From Euglena gracilis (Eukaryota > Euglenozoa > Euglenophyceae > Euglenales > Euglenaceae), in contig CAAHFI010073568.1 of assembly GCA_900893395.1 (NCBI GenBank), positions 1 to 21,121 of the forward strand: 21,121 bases of DNA, given 5' to 3'. How positions within the stretch are numbered: position 1 is the stretch's first letter; every line of letters starts with the position of its first letter. The notes under the pieces are model-generated. The model was not told the origin of the DNA. It saw only the letters and a list, made by a program, of their open reading frames with translations, and ran no database searches. The translations under genes and the position numbers were made by a program. Of the stretch, positions 18,801-21,121 are shown in pieces.

Positions 18801-21121
18801 GCGCTGGAGGAGGCGCAGCGGGCAGAGCGGGAGGCCGAGGTGCAAGGGCCAGGGGCTTCGGTGCCCGCAGCGGGCGGGTCCGGGGGGTGGGTGGGGCCAC
18901 ACGGCCCTATGTGTCCCCTGGGACGGTGCCCTCTCGCTCGCGTTCTGTGAACCCTCCCTTCCCTCCTGTGGTCGGTCCGGCTGGCACCGGCCCCTGCCGG
19001 GGACTGCGGGAGCAGCTTGAGGCGAGGCTGAAGGAGGCGGAGGGCCTGCAGCAGCAGTTGGCGTTGGTGTCGCAGCAGCTGGAGGAGCAGCAGGCGCAGC
19101 GGGAGGAGCAGGCCGCGGAGGCGGGGCAGCAGCTCGGGCCAGGCTTTTGGGGGTGGCTGGCACCCCTTTCACAGTGTCGCTCGCTGCACACGGACGTATT
19201 CCCTGAAGCTTTCCTGCTTTTTTGTTTGTTTTCTGTGTCTCGGTTTCAGTTTTGGCTGTTCCCCTGTCCATATGTGGCAGTGCAAAAGTTGCCGTCGGCC
19301 TGTATGACGGGACCGAATTCTTTTGGGGAGGGAGGCTATCGGCTATCGGCTGCCGGCAAATCCCGTTTTTTGCCCGCCAACCACCTGGCCATTCTTATCT
19401 CGCCTGGCTTGTTGCTGTTGGCTTTCAGCTTTACACACATGTTAGGTGATGGGTGTGTGAATGCTTCTTACAAAGCGAGAGTTGTTGTAAATGGGGCACT
19501 CAAAAGCGGCAATGTGGCGGGAGGGGGTCTCGGTAGATCTTGGGAACATCGTTCCCACCCCTTCCGCCCCGACGCCCTGCTTGCAAGCCAGCGCCGCGGA
19601 GCTCCAAGCGGCGGTCCCAGTTGGAGGCGCAGCAGCAGGAGAGTGCGGTGGAGGTGCAGCGGCTGGAGCAGGCGGTGGCAGAGCAGGCAGCAGAGGCCGA
19701 GGGTGCGGCAGAAGCTGGCGGAGCGGGAGGCGGAGTACGCTGGGCAGGACAGGGCTCGCACCGCCCCCTGGGGGGTTGGGGAGGTGGGGATTGGGTGGCG
19801 GTGCTGGTGTCGTTGGCGGTGCTGGGTGGGCGGAGGAGAGAAGGGTGTGTCTGGGACCCACGGTTGGGGGGGTGCGGGGGGAGAGCAGGGGGGTGCCAGC
19901 TGGTGAGCGCTGTGCTGGCGCGAGCTGTCGCGGCGGCTGGAGGCTGGGCAGGCGGAGCAGCAGGCGCTGGAGGAGGCGCAGCGGGCAGAGCGGGAGGCCG
20001 AGGTGCAAGGGCCAGGGGCTTCGGTGCCCGCAGCGGGCGGGTCCGGGGGGTGGGGGTGCGGCCACACGGCCCTATGTGTCCCTGGGACGGTGCCCTCTCG
20101 CTCGCGTTTGAACCCTCCCTTCCCTCCTCGTGGTCGGTCCGGCTGGCACCGCCCCTGCCGGGGACTGCGGGAGCAGCTTGAGGCGAGGCTGAAGGAGGCG
20201 GAGGGCCTGCAGGAGCAGTTGGCGTTGGTGTCGCAGCAGCTGGAGGAGCAGCAGGCGCAGCGGGAGGAGCAGGCCGCGGAGGCGGGGCAGCAGCTCGGGC
20301 CAGCTTTGGGGCTGGCTGGCACCCCTTTCACAGTGTCGCTCGCTGCACACGGAGTAATTCCCTGATGCTTTCCTGCTTTTTTTGTTTTCTGTGTCTCGGT
20401 TTCATTTTGGCTGTTCCTGTCCATATGTGGCAGTGCAAAAGTTGCCGTCGGCCTGTATGACGGGACCGAATGCTTTTGGGGGAGGAAAGGCTATCGGCTA
20501 TCGGCTGCCGGCGCAATCCCGTTTTTGCCCGCCAACCACCTTACCATTCTTATCTCGCCTGGCTGTTGCTTGTTGGCTTTCAGCTTACAACATGTTAGGT
20601 GATGGGGTGTGTGAATGCTTCTTACAAAGCGAGAGTTGTTGTAAATGGGGCACTCAAAAAGCGGCAATGTCGGGGAGGGTCTCGGGAGATCTGGGAACAT
20701 GTTCCAGCCCCCCATTCCGCCCCGACGCCTGCTTGCAAGCCAGCGCCGCGGAGCTCCAAGGCGTGCGGTCCCAGTTGGAGGCGCAGCAGCAGGAGAGTGC
20801 GGGGAGGTGCAGCGGCTGGAGCAGGCTGGCAGAGCAGGCAGCGGAGGCCGAGGGGCTGCGGCAGAAGCTGGCGGAGCGGGAGGAGGAGTACGCCGGGCAG
20901 GACAGGGCTCGCACCACCCCCGGGGGGTACGGGAGGTGGGGTTGGGTGGCGGCTGGGGGCGTTGCTGCCTGGGTGGGCGGAGGAGACAAGGGTGTGTCTG
21001 GGACCCCACGGTTGGGGCGGGGCTGCGGGGGGGGGGCAGGGCTAGAGCAGGGGGGTGCCAGCTGGTGAGCGCTGTGCTGGGCGCGCTGTCGCGCGGCTGG
21101 AGGCTGGGCAGGCGGAGCAGC
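1..21121 (+). CDS. Putative multi-exon coiled-coil rod gene, internal segment only
   Basis: Three short segments per unit (A, B, C) encode Glu/Gln/Ala/Leu-rich helix with heptad-like a/d spacing, on the same strand throughout. Codon third positions are almost all G or C. Type-A/type-B differences inside the modules (Ala/Val, Met/Val, Gln/Arg, Glu/Gln) keep helix-compatible residues and I found no substitution that creates a stop. B and C end at GAG followed by GT. Taken together this suggests repeated exon cassettes of a long structural coiled-coil protein, as in rootletin-, golgin- or NuMA-like rods, although I cannot assign a family. Against it: many modules carry indels, module A lacks a clean donor, and no start codon, terminal exon or polyadenylation site is in the window. 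It could instead be a non-coding macrosatellite derived from such a gene. Exon coordinates are given with each unit below. Confidence 0.5.
895..2053 (+). repeat. Unit 1, type A
   Basis: Module A spans 1066-1204 with two single-base losses, module B 1386-1465 with one loss, and module C 1636-1746 with one loss and one gain that cancel in length. An EcoRI site (GAATTC) lies at about 1941. Confidence 0.96.
2054..3210 (+). repeat. Unit 2, type A
   Basis: Module A spans 2222-2362; one gained and one lost base near its start shift the frame for only a few codons. Modules B (2544-2624) and C (2794-2904) are intact. Confidence 0.96.
3211..4375 (+). repeat. Unit 3, type A, all modules intact
   Basis: Module A spans 3380-3520, B 3703-3783 and C 3958-4068, all in frame and matching consensus. 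The B-C spacer is 174 bp as in unit 5. Confidence 0.97.
4376..5534 (+). repeat. Unit 4, type A with a divergent patch at the module A acceptor
   Basis: Module A spans 4539-4679, B 4862-4942 and C 5116-5226, all in frame. About 48 bp at 4491-4538 differ from all other copies by many clustered changes (for example GCACCGATGCC and GCAAAACAGTATT), while DNA on both sides is consensus. The patch changes the residue before AEL from Ala to Ile and keeps the acceptor AG. Confidence 0.97.
5511..5554 (+). promoter_or_regulatory. Conserved splice-acceptor-like site and possible 23-nt microexon
   Basis: In the reference unit a T-rich stretch ends in GGCTTTCAG (AG at 5530-5531), the best-looking 3' splice site in the unit. 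It is kept in essentially every copy. The next 23 bases (5532-5554) end in GATGAG followed by GTGGGTG, a donor-like sequence. Distal copies read GATGGG|GTGTGTG or similar. A 23-nt exon would change frame between C and A, so it may be a decoy, an untranslated or alternative exon, or chance. There is no direct evidence of use. Confidence 0.25.
5705..5845 (+). CDS. Module A, reference copy (47-codon coiled-coil exon core)
   Basis: The segment runs from ELQAVRSQ to LAEREAE and has no Pro, Gly-rich, Cys or aromatic residues. Residues L2, V5 and L9 start one heptad register; after a one-residue skip, V20, L23, M27, Q30, A34, L37 and L41 form a second clean register. Upstream lies a long C-rich tract and GCTTGCAAGCCAG, an acceptor-like end; the AG is also kept in the divergent fourth copy (GCAAAACAG), so the exon probably starts two to three codons before the GAG given here. 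The downstream edge is unclear: the helix-like composition stops at GAG TAC, the nearest GT is shifted by one base (GA|GTACGC), and other GT choices lie 40-60 bp further in the G-rich spacer. The codon frame is intact in copies 3-6 and 12-14. Confidence 0.55.
5880..5906 (+). other. G-quadruplex-capable cluster after module A
   Basis: Four or more runs of three or more G with loops TAC, AGGT and TTT satisfy the usual four-tract pattern. The cluster recurs in nearly every type A unit; type B units have a changed but still G-rich version. Confidence 0.5.
5961..5994 (+). other. G-quadruplex-capable cluster before module B
   Basis: The runs GGGG, GGG, a run of nine or so Gs and GGGGGG are separated by loops of one to seven bases. 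The length of the long G run differs in almost every unit, the strongest homopolymer variation in the window. Confidence 0.5.
6025..6105 (+). CDS. Module B, reference copy (27-codon coiled-coil exon core)
   Basis: The segment runs from ELSQRLEAG to AEREAE with L2, L6, Q13, L16 and Q20 in heptad-like positions. It ends at GAG|GTGCAA, a usable phase-0 donor, after which composition switches abruptly to Gly/Pro/Ser. The start is placed at GAG CTG because the bases just before it vary in length among copies (GGGCGGCGAG, GGCTTGCGAG, GGCGCGAG), as expected outside coding sequence. An alternative start is the AG of GGTGCCAG 24 bases upstream; a GTGAGC donor-like hexamer sits between the two. B is the best preserved module, intact in 14 of 18 complete copies. 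Distal copies change the fourth codon from CAG to CGG (Gln to Arg). Confidence 0.55.
6138..6165 (+). other. G-quadruplex-capable cluster after module B
   Basis: GGG C GGG TCC G6 T G6 A G4 follows module B within about 35 bp. It is present in all units with run-length variation and would lie in the putative B-C intron on the sense strand. Confidence 0.5.
6280..6390 (+). CDS. Module C, reference copy (37-codon coiled-coil exon core)
   Basis: The segment begins EQLEARLKEAEGL and ends EEQAAE. L13, L17, V20, L24, Q27, R31 and Q34 give a continuous heptad register. It follows a C-rich tract and GACTGCGGGAGCAG; either AG there could be the acceptor, differing by one codon. It ends at GAG|GTGGGG, a plausible phase-0 donor with a G-rich intron start. 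In many distal copies this donor reads GAG|GCGGGG, which would be a rare GC donor or evidence that the junction lies elsewhere. It is intact in 10 of 18 copies. The middle codon pair CAG GAG becomes CAG CAG in the distal subfamily. Confidence 0.55.
6391..6864 (+). other. C-to-A spacer of the reference unit (474 bp, putative intron)
   Basis: This spacer is the only AT-richer part of the unit. It holds a T-rich stretch (CCTGGTTTTG through CGGTTTC), an NdeI site, an EcoRI site (GAATTC), the acceptor-like CTTTCAG, the anchor motif, a poly-G run and the C-rich tract leading to module A. Short open frames cross it in several copies but shift between copies. I recognise no RNA gene or mobile element in it. 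Confidence 0.6.
6694..7857 (+). repeat. Unit 6, type A
   Basis: Modules A (6865-7005) and B (7185-7265) are intact. Module C (7440-7552) has two extra A residues in the AAG codon region, giving 113 bp. Confidence 0.97.
7858..9011 (+). repeat. Unit 7, type A with B-like patches
   Basis: Module A (8021-8160) lacks one base; B (8340-8420) and C (8592-8702) are intact. The bases before module B read GGCTTGCGAG and those before the Trp-like TGGTCGG motif read CCCTCCTGTGG, both typical of the distal subfamily. The tail at 8981-9003 has a private sequence, CTGGTCTTTTGTTTTGG, in place of the usual TGTTATTGTC stretch. Confidence 0.96.
9012..10172 (+). repeat. Unit 8, type A
   Basis: Module A (9182-9318) lacks four bases including one whole GCG, B (9498-9577) lacks one base, and C (9749-9861) has two extra bases. 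The pre-C spacer has the distal-type CCCTCCTGTGG at about 9700. Confidence 0.96.
10173..11324 (+). repeat. Unit 9, type A to type B junction
   Basis: Module A (10343-10483) has one loss near the start and one gain in the second half, B (10663-10743) is intact, and C (10917-11024) lacks three bases. Modules are type A, but from about 11,060 the tail is type B-like (CTGGCACCCC without the extra C, CAGTTTTGG, TATCTCGCC, CCACCTGG), so the subfamily switch lies just after module C. Confidence 0.95.
11325..12467 (+). repeat. Unit 10, intermediate type B
   Basis: Module A (11491-11628) has three scattered single-base losses, B (11809-11889) is intact with the Gln-to-Arg change, and C (12053-12162) lacks one base. 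The C donor still reads GAG|GTGGGG. It is the shortest unit, 1143 bp. Confidence 0.95.
12468..13615 (+). repeat. Unit 11, intermediate type B
   Basis: Module A (12636-12775) lacks one base and ends EREEE instead of EREAE; B (12950-13030) and C (13196-13306) are intact. The C donor is GAG|GCGGGG. The tail keeps GAATTC (about 13,498). Confidence 0.95.
13616..14779 (+). repeat. Unit 12, type B, all modules intact
   Basis: Module A spans 13782-13922, B 14113-14193 and C 14359-14469, all in frame. This is the first unit with the A-B spacer duplication around TGCCTGGGTCGTTG (13987-14010), and its tail has the CTATCGGCTATCG duplication (about 14,682). Confidence 0.96.
14780..15946 (+). repeat. Unit 13, type B
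   Basis: Module A (14944-15084) is intact, B (15279-15358) lacks one base and C (15525-15633) lacks two. The spacer duplication (GGTCGTTGG) is present at about 15,156-15,164. Confidence 0.96.
15947..17109 (+). repeat. Unit 14, type B
   Basis: Modules A (16113-16253) and C (16688-16798) are intact; B (16444-16523) lacks one base. The tail repeats CTATCGG twice (about 17,011-17,026). Confidence 0.96.
17110..18263 (+). repeat. Unit 15, type B with type A-like module A
   Basis: Module A (17278-17415) has four small indels, net minus three, and carries GCGGCG and TACGCC as in type A. B (17600-17680) is intact; C (17845-17954) lacks one base and ends at GAG|GTGGGG as in type A. Confidence 0.95.
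18264..19432 (+). repeat. Unit 16, type B
   Basis: Module A (18427-18566) lacks one base; B (18759-18839) and C (19010-19120) are intact. It is the longest unit, 1169 bp. The tail has CTGAAGC and GAATTC together, the pairing otherwise seen in type A. Confidence 0.96.
19433..20586 (+). repeat. Unit 17, type B
   Basis: The anchor has a one-base variant (ACACACATG). Module A (19599-19735) lacks four bases; B (19922-20002) and C (20171-20281) are intact. Module C reads CAG GAG CAG, the type A form, so the 3' half is a mosaic. Confidence 0.95.
20587..21121 (+). repeat. Unit 18 (3'-truncated by window edge)
   Basis: Module A (20751-20888) has a net loss of three bases in two places and ends EREEE. 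Module B begins near 21086 with its first GAG changed and is cut by the window edge. The A-B spacer has returned to type A features (GGTACGGGAGG, GAGACAAGGG, GGGGCGGGGCTG). Confidence 0.94.

Larger units (their letters stand above)
1..21121 (+). repeat. Tandem array of a ~1.16 kb GC-rich unit (18.2 copies)
   Basis: The same unit recurs head to tail across the entire window with a mean spacing of 1,158 bp (range 1143-1169). Every copy shows the same order: ACAACATGTTAGG anchor, G-run, C-rich tract, coiled-coil module A, G-rich spacer, module B, C-rich spacer, module C, then an AT-richer block of about 300 bp ending in a CTTTCAG pyrimidine-tract acceptor-like site just before the next anchor. 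All copies are direct repeats; I see no inversion, no internal unique DNA and no terminal inverted repeats. NdeI sites (CATATG) and, in nearly all copies, BglII sites (AGATCT) fall once per unit. The array is not closed at either end of the window, so the true copy number is unknown. Confidence 0.98.

Noticed and set aside
18368-19906. 512-codon plus-strand frame running through modules and spacers
   Set aside because: It reads module A in the wrong frame, then crosses the G-rich spacers, the AT-richer tail and the next anchor. Equivalent frames break at other places in other units, so it is chance openness around modules B and C.
1-21121. CRISPR or short-repeat array
   Set aside because: Repeats are 1.16 kb with no unique spacers between them.
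1-21121. Array of transposon copies
   Set aside because: Units abut directly with no target-site duplications, terminal inverted repeats, poly-A tails or transposase or polymerase motifs.
1-21121. Chicken W-chromosome EcoRI 1.2 kb satellite
   Set aside because: The unit length and an EcoRI site in many units are suggestive, but that family is AT-rich with A/T-tract periodicity, unlike this GC-rich coiled-coil unit.

Overview
The whole window is one head-to-tail tandem array. A GC-rich unit of about 1,158 bp is present in 17 complete copies plus a partial copy at each end, all in the same orientation. Taking the motif ACAACATGTTAGG as the unit start, it occurs at 895, 2054, 3211, 4376, 5535, 6694, 7858, 9012, 10173, 11325, 12468, 13616, 14780, 15947, 17110, 18264, 19433 (one-base variant) and 20587, so spacings are 1143-1169 bp. 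No unique flanking DNA is visible on either side, so the array extends beyond the window in both directions.

Each unit holds three short plus-strand segments that translate into Glu/Gln/Ala/Leu-rich sequence with heptad-like spacing and no Pro, Cys or aromatic residues: module A (47 codons), module B (27 codons) and module C (37 codons). They are separated by about 179, 174 and 474 bp of non-coiled-coil DNA. The simplest reading is a piece of a eukaryotic gene for a long coiled-coil protein in which a three-exon cassette has been amplified. If spliced A-B-C throughout, each unit would add about 111 residues of rod. The exact exon edges cannot be fixed: B and C end at plausible donors (GAG|GTGCAA and GAG|GTGGGG), but A has no clean phase-0 donor and the C donor GT is GC in many distal copies. 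The alternative is a macrosatellite seeded from such a gene fragment and no longer coding. I do not recognise the gene.

The array has two subfamilies. Copies from 1 to about 11,060 are nearly identical (type A). Copies from there to about 20,300 carry a linked set of substitutions and small duplications (type B). The last partial copy returns toward type A, and B-like patches occur within the A block. Copies differ mainly by one- or two-base indels, equally in modules and spacers, with few substitutions. That looks like residual long-read assembly error in a repeat at least as much as gene decay. Only copies 3, 4, 5 and 12 have all three modules undamaged.

High GC with abundant CpG, C-rich spacers and short introns suggests a vertebrate with GC-rich compartments (bird microchromosome or reptile are my best guesses), but nothing in the window proves the taxon. 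I see no tRNA, rRNA, CRISPR array, transposon ends or bacterial gene. Minus-strand reading frames, up to 680 codons long, are Pro/Ala-rich shadows of stop-poor GC-rich DNA.
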